Assembly (NCBI GenBank): GCA_937139565.1
Contig: CAKZQH010000113.1
Coordinates: 1-39,939, forward strand
Source of the DNA: an uncultured Nitrospiraceae bacterium
GTDB taxonomy: Bacteria; Nitrospirota; Thermodesulfovibrionia; Thermodesulfovibrionales; Thermodesulfovibrionaceae
DNA length: 39,939 nt
Direction of reading: 5' to 3'
Part shown: positions 16,597-25,242 of the stretch, piece after piece
How positions within the stretch are numbered: position 1 is the first letter of the stretch
Layout of the letters: the number at the start of each line of letters is the position of its first letter
Notes under the pieces: generated by a model
What the model was told of the DNA's origin: nothing
What the model saw: only the letters and a program-made list of their open reading frames with translations
Databases searched by the model: none
Translations under genes and position numbers: made by a program

Positions 16597-18486
16597 ATGA
16601 AAAAGAATATAAAAAAGCTATCCTTTATTCTACTAAATGACCCAGACCCTTCTGAAAGAAGAAAAGCAGCAGAAGAATTGGCATTTTCAGATGAAAGAGC
16701 AATTTATCCCTTAATTAAAGCACTCAGTGATAGTAGTCCAGCAGTACAGGAAGCCTCAACGCAGTCATTAATCACATTGGGTAGTTCTGACAAAAATAAT
16801 TTTCTTATAAATCCTGGTGAGTTAGTAACTTATATGGTTATCCCTCTTTTAAGAGAAGAAGAAGCCTATTTGAGAAACACTGCTCTTTTGATTATAAAAG
16901 AGATAGGACATAATGCCCCTAATCTTCTCTATCAACTTCTTAAAGACAAAGACCCAGATGTAAGAAAATTTGCTCTTGATCTAATAGCAGATATTAAGTA
17001 CGGTTTTGATGCATCATTTATTGTTCCGCTTCTCAAGGATCCAAATGGAAATGTAAGAGCTGCAGCAGCAAGGGCAATAGGAGAGATGGGATACAAGGAG
17101 GCTATCCCCGCACTAATTGAATGTCTTAATGATGAAGAATGGGTGGTTTTTTATGTTCTGCAGGCACTAGCAGCCTTAGATGCTGAAGAAGCAGTAGATC
17201 CAATAGGTGAGTTACTTCTTAACACTGATTCTTTACTTATAAAATCAGAGGCAATAGAAACTTTAGGTAAAATCGGAAATGAAAAAGTTACAGCTCCTCT
17301 TCTTAAATATTTTCCCTTGGCAACTCGAGATGAAAAAAAGGAAATAATAAAAGCTTTAATAAGAGTTGGAATTATTCCCTCTGGTACTGATATTAAGGAA
17401 GAAATAATTAATATTCTTAAGGAACAGGATTGGGACGAAAAAGTCTTAGCTATTGAAGGAATAAAGTTGATAAATTTGACAGAGGCAATTCCTTATATAG
17501 TTGAAGAAGCAGGAGCGCTTGATCCTTCTTGTTTTGATTATGATGAAAAGATATCTTTACTTCAAAATGCTCTCCTTTATCTTGATTCGGAAGATGAATT
17601 AATAGGGCTAATTGAAAGGGACAAACTTAAATACAGAGCAAAAGCCTTTGTTATTAATACCCTTGGACGAATGGGAAGCAAAAAAGCAGTACCCTTACTT
17701 ATAAAACTCCTTGAAGATATAAAGAGAGACATTAGAATAGCTTCAGCAAGAGCACTTGGAGAGATTGCAGATACCCAATCAGTTCAAAAACTTGTCCTAA
17801 CAAGCATTAATGATCCTGATGCCAATGTTCGCAAAGCAGCAATTGAGTCTTTGGGAATTATTAGAGATAAAAGAGCTTACGAACCGCTTTTTTCTTTGAT
17901 TGAAAAAGAAGTATATCCTGATATTTTAGAATCAATTGTTACAGCCCTTATATTAATTGACCAGGATAGATTTTTAGCAGGTTTAAAATCATATGGAAGC
18001 GATGTAAAACGAATTCTTGCGCAAATTACCTATTCAATGGATATTTTAAATATGCTTCTTGAATGTGAAGATATAGAGGTAAGAAAAGCTGCCATAGATG
18101 CCCTGGGAAGAGTAGGAACCAATGAGGCAATCTCAAAGCTTATTGAATTTATATCTGGAGAAAATAAAGAGCTTAAAAAGGCAGCAATAGCAGCTCTTGG
18201 AGATGCCCAGTTCTGCTCTGATATTCTTTTTGAATGTTTGAAAGATGAAGACCCATGGATAAGATATTATGCGGTAAAGGCTATGAATAAAGGATGCGAC
18301 CCTGAGGTTTTAATAGAAAAACTATCTCCACTTCTTGATGATCCTTTCCCTCCTGTGGTTATAGCAGTAATTGAGATATTGGGAGAAATAGGAGGTGGTG
18401 AAGTTTATGAATTACTCTCAAGCAGGAAAGAGCATCCTAATAGAGAAATAAGAGAAAAAATAGAGGAGGTTTTAAATAAAATATGA
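16597..18486 (+). CDS. HEAT-repeat protein in the chemotaxis gene run
   Basis: The 629-residue protein has no signal peptide and no membrane segment, so it is probably cytoplasmic. It is built almost wholly of HEAT/PBS-lyase-like repeats of about 31 residues, such as DPNGNVRAAAARAIGEMG, DIRIASARALGEIAD and DPDANVRKAAIESLG. No enzymatic domain is visible. HEAT solenoids serve as protein-binding scaffolds. It sits between fliA and cheR, overlaps cheR by four bases (ATGA), and has a good Shine-Dalgarno, so it is expressed with the chemotaxis genes. A role as scaffold or regulator of chemotaxis or motility is inference from position only. Confidence 0.8.
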   Translation: MKKNIKKLSFILLNDPDPSERRKAAEELAFSDERAIYPLIKALSDSSPAVQEASTQSLITLGSSDKNNFLINPGELVTYMVIPLLREEEAYLRNTALLIIKEIGHNAPNLLYQLLKDKDPDVRKFALDLIADIKYGFDASFIVPLLKDPNGNVRAAAARAIGEMGYKEAIPALIECLNDEEWVVFYVLQALAALDAEEAVDPIGELLLNTDSLLIKSEAIETLGKIGNEKVTAPLLKYFPLATRDEKKEIIKALIRVGIIPSGTDIKEEIINILKEQDWDEKVLAIEGIKLINLTEAIPYIVEEAGALDPSCFDYDEKISLLQNALLYLDSEDELIGLIERDKLKYRAKAFVINTLGRMGSKKAVPLLIKLLEDIKRDIRIASARALGEIADTQSVQKLVLTSINDPDANVRKAAIESLGIIRDKRAYEPLFSLIEKEVYPDILESIVTALILIDQDRFLAGLKSYGSDVKRILAQITYSMDILNMLLECEDIEVRKAAIDALGRVGTNEAISKLIEFISGENKELKKAAIAALGDAQFCSDILFECLKDEDPWIRYYAVKAMNKGCDPEVLIEKLSPLLDDPFPPVVIAVIEILGEIGGGEVYELLSSRKEHPNREIREKIEEVLNKI

Positions 18487-19334
18487 TGACTACAGTAGCA
18501 ACCTCTTCAATAGCAATGAATGATGAAATATTCAGACAGTTGAGAGATTTCATATACGAAAAAACCGGAATTTTTGTGCCAGACAATAAGAAATACTTTC
18601 TTGAGAATAGACTTAGCAGAATAATTAAAGAGCGAAATTTTCGTAATTATGAGGACTATCTCTATTTTCTAAAATACAATGCAACTAAGACTGATATAGC
18701 AAAACTTTTTGACGCAATAACAACAAATGAAACTTTCTTTTTTCGGGAGCCGCAGCAATTTGAAGTTTTTTCAAATAATTTGATTCCTCAGATAATTAAG
18801 GAAAATGCTCAGATGGGCAGAAAGGACTTAAAAATCTGGTCTGCTGCTTGTTCAAGTGGGGAAGAGCCCTATACAATTGCCATGATTTTGCTTGAAAAAC
18901 CAGAGCTTGTCTCTATTAGAAAGGAGATTTACGCTTCTGATATCAGTGAGTCTGTTCTTATGTCAGCAAGAAGAGGGATTTATGGAAATTATGCAGTAAG
19001 AAATATACCTCCTGCTTATATAGCTAAGTATTTTAAAGATTCAGGTGGTTTGTATAATCTTTCAGAATCGGTAAAATCAATGGTAAAATTTTTAAATATA
19101 AATCTCATAGATGAGAAAGAGGTTAAGCAATTTAAGGGTATTGATGTGGTATTTTGTAGGAATGTTCTCATCTATTTTGATGATAAGGCAAAAAAGAAAG
19201 TTGTTTCCTTAATTTATGATGTTCTTCGTCCAAAGGGATATTTATTTGTTGGTACCTCTGAGAGTTTGCATAATATTACAAGAGCCTTTCGACCAGTAGT
19301 TATTAATAAAGTGGTAGTCTATCAAAAACTGTAA
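18483..19334 (+). CDS. cheR: Chemotaxis receptor methyltransferase CheR
   Basis: The 283-residue protein has the N-terminal all-alpha CheR domain (about 12-70, IYEKTGIFVPDNKKYFLENR) and the SAM-dependent methyltransferase domain. The latter shows TTNETFFFREPQQF, WSAACSSGEEPYTIAM and VVFCRNVLIYFDD. It methylates glutamates on chemoreceptors, opposing CheB (23073). Two ATG codons are adjacent at 18483 and 18486; either could be used. It overlaps the HEAT gene by four bases. Confidence 0.94.
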   Translation: MMTTVATSSIAMNDEIFRQLRDFIYEKTGIFVPDNKKYFLENRLSRIIKERNFRNYEDYLYFLKYNATKTDIAKLFDAITTNETFFFREPQQFEVFSNNLIPQIIKENAQMGRKDLKIWSAACSSGEEPYTIAMILLEKPELVSIRKEIYASDISESVLMSARRGIYGNYAVRNIPPAYIAKYFKDSGGLYNLSESVKSMVKFLNINLIDEKEVKQFKGIDVVFCRNVLIYFDDKAKKKVVSLIYDVLRPKGYLFVGTSESLHNITRAFRPVVINKVVVYQKL

Positions 19335-19347
19335 CGGAGGTTTCTTT

Positions 19348-19728
19348 ATGAAGATTTTAGTTGTTGATGATGATAAAACAACAAGAAAAATGATCTCTCT
19401 TATTTTAAAGAGTAAGGGATATGATGTGGTTACAGCAGAAAATGGAATGGAAGGCCTTCAAAAATTGGGACTTGAACAGATAAATCTAATTCTTACTGAT
19501 ATGAATATGCCCTACATGGATGGAATAGAGTTTACAAAGCAGGTAAAATCCCTTCCTGATTTTGCCAATATTCCGATTGTGATGATAACAACAGAAGCGG
19601 ATGAAGAAGAGAAAAAAAGAGCTTTTGCTGCTGGAGTTGACGATTACCTTGTGAAACCAACCTCTGCAGATCAGATCATAGATTCTATGAAAAAAATTAT
19701 GAGAAAAATTTTTGGGAAAAAAGATTAG
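19348..19728 (+). CDS. CheY-like single-domain response regulator 1
   Basis: The 126-residue receiver domain has the acidic pair in VVDDDKTTRKM, the phospho-acceptor Asp in LILTDMNMPYMDG, the Thr in MITTEADEEE and the Lys in VKPTS, so it should be phosphorylatable. It is a standalone receiver with no output domain. Its sequence is further from enterobacterial CheY than the next gene. It could be a phosphate sink or serve a separate output. ACGGAGGT precedes the ATG. Confidence 0.88.
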   Translation: MKILVVDDDKTTRKMISLILKSKGYDVVTAENGMEGLQKLGLEQINLILTDMNMPYMDGIEFTKQVKSLPDFANIPIVMITTEADEEEKKRAFAAGVDDYLVKPTSADQIIDSMKKIMRKIFGKKD

Positions 19729-19741
19729 GGAGGTAACACAA

Positions 19742-20146
19742 ATGTTCAATTTTAAGATAAGGGTTTTGGTAGTAGATGATTTTCCTACAATGAGAAGAAT
19801 TGTAAAAAATTTGTTAAAGCAACTCGGATTTGAAAACATAGATGAAGCTGAAAATGGAGAGGATGCTCTCCGCAAGCTAAAAAGTACTGAATATGGCCTT
19901 GTTGTCTCTGACTGGAATATGCCTGTGATGGAAGGTATAGAACTGCTTAAAAATGTTAGGAGCGATCCCCAACTTAAGGACATAGCTTTTCTAATGGTCA
20001 CAGCAGAGGCTGAAAAAGAGAAAGTTATTGAGGCAATCAAGGCTGGAGTTGATAACTATATTGTAAAGCCTTTTACAGGAGAAGTTTTAAAGGAAAAATT
20101 GGAGAAGATTGCCCAGAAAAGGCCTGCTATTAAAGGAGGACAATAA
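19742..20146 (+). CDS. cheY: Chemotaxis response regulator CheY
   Basis: This 134-residue receiver closely resembles enterobacterial CheY: VLVVDDFPTMRRIVKNLLKQ, VVSDWNMPVMEG with the phospho-acceptor Asp, MVTAEAEKE and YIVKPF. Such CheY binds the N-terminus of FliM and is dephosphorylated by CheZ; both partners are in this window. ATG 19742 is preferred because GGGAGGT lies at 19728-19734. A TTG further upstream would run back into the previous gene. The stop shares one base with the cheA start (TAATG). Confidence 0.92.
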   Translation: MFNFKIRVLVVDDFPTMRRIVKNLLKQLGFENIDEAENGEDALRKLKSTEYGLVVSDWNMPVMEGIELLKNVRSDPQLKDIAFLMVTAEAEKEKVIEAIKAGVDNYIVKPFTGEVLKEKLEKIAQKRPAIKGGQ

Positions 20147-21852
20147 TGGCTGATGAGATGGATGAGATAATAAATGAATTTATAGTTGAGGCTGAAGAAA
20201 TACTAGAGCAACTTGATCCCCTTTTTGTTGAACTTGAGCAAAGAGGGGAAGACCCTGAGATAATAAACGAAATCTTCAGGGGAATGCATACCTTAAAGGG
20301 AGCAGCAGGTTTTTTGGGCTTTCAAAATATTGTTGATGTTGCCCATCGAGCAGAGGCTATTCTTAAAAAGCTAAGAGAAGGTGATGCTACTATCAATCCT
20401 CAGATTACGGATGCAATTCTTAAGGCTACTGATGTTCTAAGGCTTTTAATCTCCCATATAAAAGCAAAAGAGGAGTTTAAAGAGGATCTGTCTCCAGTGC
20501 TAACACTTTTGGATCAAGTTCTTTCAGAGTCTTCTACTGAACAGCCGCGGGAAGAAACGAAAAACTTACAACAAGAAGCAGAGGAGACTTATTCTTTAAA
20601 GCAAGAACAGGAAGAAAAACCATCAAAAACCGAAGAGACGGTAGCTCAAGCTACAAAAGAAAAAGAAGTATCTACTCTTAGAGTGGATGTGGTAAGAATA
20701 GACAAGGTAATGGATCTTGCGGGTGAAATTGTGCTTGCCCGCAATAGACTTCTAAATCTTGCAAGCAAGTTAGAGGCAAAATACTCTGGAGATGAAAATG
20801 TAGAAAGCCTGATTGAAACAACCTCTTTTCTTGACAGGGTGACTTCAGATTTACAACTGGCTGTTATGAAAATGAGAATGCAGCCCCTGCAAAAGGTTTT
20901 TGTAAAGTTCCCGAGAATGGTTCGAGACTTAGCAAGGACACTTGGAAAAGAAATAGAGCTCGAGATAATTGGTGAAGATACAGAAGTTGACAAATCAGTA
21001 ATTGAACATATCGGAGACCCCCTTGTTCACATAATAAGAAACTCCATAGATCATGGAATAGAGTCTACAGAAGAGAGAATAAAGAAAGGAAAACCTGCAA
21101 AGGGTAAAATAGTTATCAATGCTTATCAAAAGGGCACACAAATAGTTATTGATATAACTGATGATGGTAAAGGCATTGATGTGGAAGCTGTAAAAGCAAA
21201 GGCTATAATGAAAGGCTTAGTTACCTTAGAAGAAGCAGAAAAAATGTCTGAAGATGCCATAATAAACCTCATATTTATGCCAGGTTTTTCAACAAAGGAA
21301 GTCTCTACTGAAGTAAGTGGAAGAGGTGTGGGAATGGATGTGGTTAAATCCAATGTGGCGAAATTAAACGGTTATGTGGAGATATTTACAGAAAAAGATA
21401 AAGGAACCACCTTTAGAATAAGCATACCTCTTACCCTTGCAATAATCCAGACAATGATGGTTCAAGTTGGAGATGAAATATATGCAGTGCCTCAATCAAT
21501 GATTGAAGAAACTTTAAGGGTTAGCATAGATGAAATTAAGGAGGTTACAGGGCAAAAGGTTCTTACAGTGCGAGATAAAGTGTTGCCAATGTTCATGCTA
21601 AATCAAATTCTTGGAACCTTTGATAGCAATGAAGGAGACAGAAAATATATTCTTGTTGCCTCTGTAGGTGATAGACGTTTTTGTATATCTGTTGATGCAG
21701 TTTTAGGTCAAGAAGAAATTGTAATAAAATCCATAAACGGAATAAACTCTGAAGAATGCGGCATTATGGGAGCAACCATAACTGGAGATGGTAAAGTGGT
21801 ATTGATACTTGATCTTGCTGTTATTTCAAGAAAGGTTTTGAATGTAAAATAA
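20146..21852 (+). CDS. cheA: Chemotaxis histidine kinase CheA, lacking P2
   Basis: The 568-residue kinase has P1 (1-125) with phospho-accepting H48 in GMHTLKGAAGFLGF, then a charged linker (about 126-174). The dimerisation domain P3 follows (about 175-240, VVRIDKVMDLAGEIVLARNR). The GHKL kinase domain has HIIRNSIDHGIES, DDGKGID and GRGVGMDVV, and a CheW-like P5 ends the protein. The P2 domain that binds CheY and CheB is missing: the linker is only about 50 Glu/Gln/Lys-rich residues. The gene follows cheY with a one-base overlap and TAAAGGAGG as ribosome site. Confidence 0.94.
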   Translation: MADEMDEIINEFIVEAEEILEQLDPLFVELEQRGEDPEIINEIFRGMHTLKGAAGFLGFQNIVDVAHRAEAILKKLREGDATINPQITDAILKATDVLRLLISHIKAKEEFKEDLSPVLTLLDQVLSESSTEQPREETKNLQQEAEETYSLKQEQEEKPSKTEETVAQATKEKEVSTLRVDVVRIDKVMDLAGEIVLARNRLLNLASKLEAKYSGDENVESLIETTSFLDRVTSDLQLAVMKMRMQPLQKVFVKFPRMVRDLARTLGKEIELEIIGEDTEVDKSVIEHIGDPLVHIIRNSIDHGIESTEERIKKGKPAKGKIVINAYQKGTQIVIDITDDGKGIDVEAVKAKAIMKGLVTLEEAEKMSEDAIINLIFMPGFSTKEVSTEVSGRGVGMDVVKSNVAKLNGYVEIFTEKDKGTTFRISIPLTLAIIQTMMVQVGDEIYAVPQSMIEETLRVSIDEIKEVTGQKVLTVRDKVLPMFMLNQILGTFDSNEGDRKYILVASVGDRRFCISVDAVLGQEEIVIKSINGINSEECGIMGATITGDGKVVLILDLAVISRKVLNVK

Positions 21853-21875
21853 AAAACTTTTGAGGAGTAATCAAA

Positions 21876-23060
21876 ATGAAACAGTACATAGGTTTTATTT
21901 TGGAAAAAAGTGAGTATTCTATTCCAATTCTTAAAGTTCAGGAGATAATCAAGTTACCGCAGATTACTAAAATTCCAGGTGTGCCCTATTATGTGGAAGG
22001 AATCACTAATCTGCGTGGTAGAGTTATTCCTATTGTAAATTTAAAGAGAATTCTTGGTGTGCCTGAAGAAGTAGAAGGTAGTAAAGTAATTGTAATTTCA
22101 TCGGGTAAAATCACCTTTGGTGCTCTTGTGGATGATATAACTGGAGTTGTAAACATAGATGAAAAAACCATAGAACCAGCAGAAGAATTTATGCAACAGG
22201 AGCAGAATCAGATTGAGGGAGTTGCTCGGCTTAATGATAGATTAATGGTTCTTCTGGATACAAAAAAGCTAATTCCTGCAGAGGATCAAGGTCTTTTTGA
22301 GGAGGAAATCGTAGAGGTAATTGAAGAGGGAGATAAGGTTGAGGTTATAAAAAAGGTTGCTGGAATTGGTGGGGAAATGACTGTGAAAGAATTTATAGAC
22401 CCAAAGCGACTATATGAGGAAAAGGGAATTTCAAAGGATGACCCGAAGTATCTTTTATTAGAAGAGATTAAAAGCTTTATGGATGCGGTTTCCTTAGGTG
22501 ATTTTGAAAATGCTGATAAAATAATGAACAGCATAATTCAAAAAAGTCAGAGCGATCTTTTCAAAGAGGTTGGTAAAGTTGCGAGAAAACTTCACGATTC
22601 CCTTAAGAGTTTCAGGGAAGCCCTTGATCCTAAGCTTAAAGAACTTGCAACTGAGCATATGCCAAGGGCAGTGGATCAGCTACAAATGGTCATTGATAAA
22701 ACAGAGGAAGCAGCAAATAAAACAATGGAAATAGTTGAAAAATATATTCTTCAGATGGATGATCTATCAAGTCATATCAGAGAATTGCAGGGACCTGAAG
22801 CATCTGTTCAATTTGTCAGAAATTTCAAGAATTCCCTTGAGGATGATCTTACAGAAATTTTGACTACCCAATCTTTTCAGGACTTAACTGGTCAGGTTTT
22901 AAAAAAGGTAATCTCTCTTGTTGGTGACCTTGAGGTAGAGCTCATAAGATTAATAGCTACCTTTGGATTAAAAATTGAAGATAAAGAGCCAATTAAGAAA
23001 GAAGTTGAGAAGGTTACACAGGAAGATGTGGACGATTTACTCAAAGAATTCGGATTTTAA
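21876..23060 (+). CDS. cheW-cheZ: CheW-CheZ fusion: coupling protein plus CheY-P phosphatase
   Basis: The 394-residue protein joins two chemotaxis proteins. Residues 1-140 are a CheW domain (YSIPILKVQEIIKLPQI, YYVEGITNLRGRVIPIVNL). Residues 140-190 form an acidic linker. Residues 190-394 are a long helical CheZ domain with FQDLTGQVLKKVI, where D336 and Q340 align with the phosphatase residues D143 and Q147 of Escherichia coli CheZ. The C-terminus, VDDLLKEFGF, matches the CheY-binding tail (VDDLLDSLGF in E. coli). CheW links CheA to receptors; the fusion would place the phosphatase in the array. GAGGAG lies before the ATG. Confidence 0.93.
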   Translation: MKQYIGFILEKSEYSIPILKVQEIIKLPQITKIPGVPYYVEGITNLRGRVIPIVNLKRILGVPEEVEGSKVIVISSGKITFGALVDDITGVVNIDEKTIEPAEEFMQQEQNQIEGVARLNDRLMVLLDTKKLIPAEDQGLFEEEIVEVIEEGDKVEVIKKVAGIGGEMTVKEFIDPKRLYEEKGISKDDPKYLLLEEIKSFMDAVSLGDFENADKIMNSIIQKSQSDLFKEVGKVARKLHDSLKSFREALDPKLKELATEHMPRAVDQLQMVIDKTEEAANKTMEIVEKYILQMDDLSSHIRELQGPEASVQFVRNFKNSLEDDLTEILTTQSFQDLTGQVLKKVISLVGDLEVELIRLIATFGLKIEDKEPIKKEVEKVTQEDVDDLLKEFGF

Positions 23061-23072
23061 GGAGAAAAGCGT

Positions 23073-24116
23073 ATGATAAAGGTGCTTGTTGTAGATGATT
23101 CTGCTTTTATGAGAAAAGCTCTTTCATCTATGCTTCAAGAGGATCCTGAAATTAAGGTTGTAGGAACAGCAAGAGATGGCATGGAAGCAATCCAGATGAT
23201 TAGGGATTTAAAACCTGATGTGGTAACAATGGATGTTGAAATGCCTCGAATGGATGGAATCACAGCACTTAAAGAGATAATGAGTAAAAATCCAGTGCCA
23301 GTGATAATGGTAAGCTCTCTTACTACAGAAGGTGCAAAGGTTACACTGGAAGCATTAGAATTAGGTGCTATTGATTTTATTCCTAAAAATTTGGCGGAAC
23401 TTTCTGTAAACATAGTAAAGATAAAAGGCATGTTAGTTGAAAAGATTAAAACCATCGGGAAGCGAGGAGTTGTAAAAAGAAAGGTAGTACCTCGACCTGC
23501 TGAAGTTCCTAAGATTGAACCTCCAAAAGTAAGGGTTACTACTGAAAGAAAGGTTGGACTTGTATCCATTGGTACTTCTACCGGAGGGCCAAAGGCCTTA
23601 CAAGAGATTATTCCTAAGCTACCTAAGGATTTTCCAGTTCCCATAGTTATTGCGCAGCACATGCCGCCTAATTTTACCAGACCCTTTGCAGAAAGGCTTG
23701 ACCAACTAAGTCAGCTTTCTGTAAAGGAAGCTGAAGAGGGAGAGACCATAAAGCCAGGTATAGTTTATATTGCACCTGGTCGAGGTCATATGAGACTTAA
23801 AAGAAGAGGCATTGAAACTTACATATCCATCTCCGAAGATAGGGAAGAGTTCATTTACAGACCCAGTGTGGATGCTCTTATGATTTCAGTGGCAGAATGT
23901 TTTCCTGGAAGAAGTCTTGGTGTTATACTTACAGGAATGGGAAATGATGGAGCCCATGGTTGTAAGAAGATAAAAGAATCAGGTGGTAGAGTATTTGCAC
24001 AAAATGAAGAAACCTGTGTAGTATATGGAATGCCCCGTGCAGTTGTTGAACTTGGTGTGGCAGATAAGGTAGTTCCTCTTGAAGAAATGGCGGGAGAAAT
24101 AATTAATGCTGTGTAA
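23073..24116 (+). CDS. cheB: Chemotaxis protein-glutamate methylesterase CheB
   Basis: The 347-residue protein has a receiver domain (1-120; VVDDSAFMRKALSSML, phospho-acceptor Asp in VVTMDVEMPRMDG), a linker, and the methylesterase domain (about 160-347). The catalytic triad is seen as Ser in SIGTSTGGPKAL, His in IAQHMPPNFT and Asp in TGMGNDGAHG. It removes methyl groups from, and may deamidate, chemoreceptors. AAGGAG precedes the ATG. No cheD is nearby. Confidence 0.94.
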   Translation: MIKVLVVDDSAFMRKALSSMLQEDPEIKVVGTARDGMEAIQMIRDLKPDVVTMDVEMPRMDGITALKEIMSKNPVPVIMVSSLTTEGAKVTLEALELGAIDFIPKNLAELSVNIVKIKGMLVEKIKTIGKRGVVKRKVVPRPAEVPKIEPPKVRVTTERKVGLVSIGTSTGGPKALQEIIPKLPKDFPVPIVIAQHMPPNFTRPFAERLDQLSQLSVKEAEEGETIKPGIVYIAPGRGHMRLKRRGIETYISISEDREEFIYRPSVDALMISVAECFPGRSLGVILTGMGNDGAHGCKKIKESGGRVFAQNEETCVVYGMPRAVVELGVADKVVPLEEMAGEIINAV

Positions 24117-24125
24117 GGAGGCAAC

Positions 24126-24965
24126 TTGCAAGAAGAAATTATAGAAAGAATAATACTTAAAACAGTAGATATTCCTCCACTGCCTTCAGTAGCTTTAAAG
24201 GTAATGGGGCTTATAAATGATGATCATGCATCAATTACTGCTCTTGAGGATATAATCTCTCGAGATCAGGGCTTTGCCACCAGGCTTCTTAGAATAGCAA
24301 ACTCACCCTATTATGGTAGAGATAGAAAAATAGAAAACATCTCACAGGCTATTCTTCTAATAGGTTTTGAGACTCTTAAATCTCTTGTTATTGCCACATC
24401 ATTGAGGGATTTACATAGAAGGTTTGGAGTTTTTGAACAGAGATTGTGGGAACACAGCCTCGGTGTAGCTCTATGTGCAAGTTTATTAGCTATGGTAACT
24501 CGTGTTGTAACTCCTGATGAGGCACTTGTATGTGGATTGATCCATGATGTTGGGAAAACGGTTATTAACAACGTTATGCCAGAGGTTTATATAAAGGTAT
24601 ATGAAAAAATGTATGAAGAAAAAAGACCTGTAATAGAAATTGAAAACGAAGTGCTTGGTTTTAACCATACAATTATTGGAAATCTAATTGCGAAAAAATG
24701 GAAGCTTCCTGAGAAAATGGAGATGGCTATCACCTATCATCACGAATATCCTTATCCTTCCCATGAAGACCCTGCATTTGCAGATACTTGTAATATTGTA
24801 CGTGTTGCAGATCAGATATGCCTTAGTCTAGGCATAGGATTAAAGGTGCCCTTTGAGGTAAATATTGACTACGAATCAATAGGCATGAACGAGGAAGGAA
24901 TTAAAGAACTTATTGGGTTGTTTAAGATTAAATTTGAACAGCAAAAAGAGTTTTTACTTAGTTAG
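24126..24965 (+). CDS. HDOD-domain protein
   Basis: The 279-residue protein begins with a TTG codon placed seven bases after AAGGAGG; no ATG is nearby in frame. It carries an HDOD domain (about 10-210): IPPLPSVALKVMGLI, QGFATRLLRIANSPYYG, LIGFETLKSLVIA. The inner segment keeps an HD-type GLIHDVGKTV and a later ITYHHEYP. HDOD proteins occur beside signalling and motility genes; in most no enzyme activity is proven. Position right after cheB suggests a role in motility control, which is inference. Confidence 0.82.
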   Translation: MQEEIIERIILKTVDIPPLPSVALKVMGLINDDHASITALEDIISRDQGFATRLLRIANSPYYGRDRKIENISQAILLIGFETLKSLVIATSLRDLHRRFGVFEQRLWEHSLGVALCASLLAMVTRVVTPDEALVCGLIHDVGKTVINNVMPEVYIKVYEKMYEEKRPVIEIENEVLGFNHTIIGNLIAKKWKLPEKMEMAITYHHEYPYPSHEDPAFADTCNIVRVADQICLSLGIGLKVPFEVNIDYESIGMNEEGIKELIGLFKIKFEQQKEFLLS

Positions 24966-24966
24966 T

Positions 24967-25152
24967 ATGTCTCCTGAAGAAAAAATAGACCCTTTAAGTC
25001 CTTACAGAGGCATTAGACCTTTAAGGGAAGGTTCTGTATTTTCCAAATATAGAGTTAAAAAAAAGACTCCCAAAAAAAGAGAAACCAGCGAAGAGGAGAT
25101 GGCTCCAGAGGAAAAAAAAGAGTCTCAACATCGAGTGGATATTGAAGCATAA
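24967..25152 (+). CDS. Small 61-residue charged protein of unknown function
   Basis: The gene starts one base after the HDOD stop, with ATG at 24967. The product is 61 residues, rich in Lys, Glu and Arg, with an N-terminal PLSPYRGIRPLREGSVFSKY and a Lys/Glu-rich tail ending HRVDIEA. It has no signal peptide or membrane helix. The family is not recognised. It lies at the end of the first operon, just before the sigma-54 type promoter of flgF. Tight linkage makes a real gene likely; charge and likely disorder fit a binding partner, but this is not shown. Confidence 0.6.
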   Translation: MSPEEKIDPLSPYRGIRPLREGSVFSKYRVKKKTPKKRETSEEEMAPEEKKESQHRVDIEA

Positions 25153-25189
25153 ATTTCCATATTAGGTAAAAATTTCCTACCTTTTAGAT

Positions 25190-25206
25190 TTTTTAAGTCT
25201 TAAAAA
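25190..25206. terminator. AT-rich inverted repeat after the first operon
   Basis: TTTTTAAG and CTTAAAAA form a perfect eight-base inverted repeat around one T, between the 61-codon gene and the flgF promoter. It could act as a weak terminator, but the stem has only one G-C pair. A second short inverted repeat (AGGTA...TACCT, then TTTT) lies just upstream near 25164-25182. Confidence 0.25.
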
Positions 25207-25242
25207 TTCCCTCAGAAAAAGAAAGATTCTATTATTCAAATG

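Noticed and set aside
19712-19741. Longer CheY starting at TTG 19712
   Set aside because: It extends into the previous gene and bypasses the GGGAGGT that serves ATG 19742; the extra residues do not resemble CheY.
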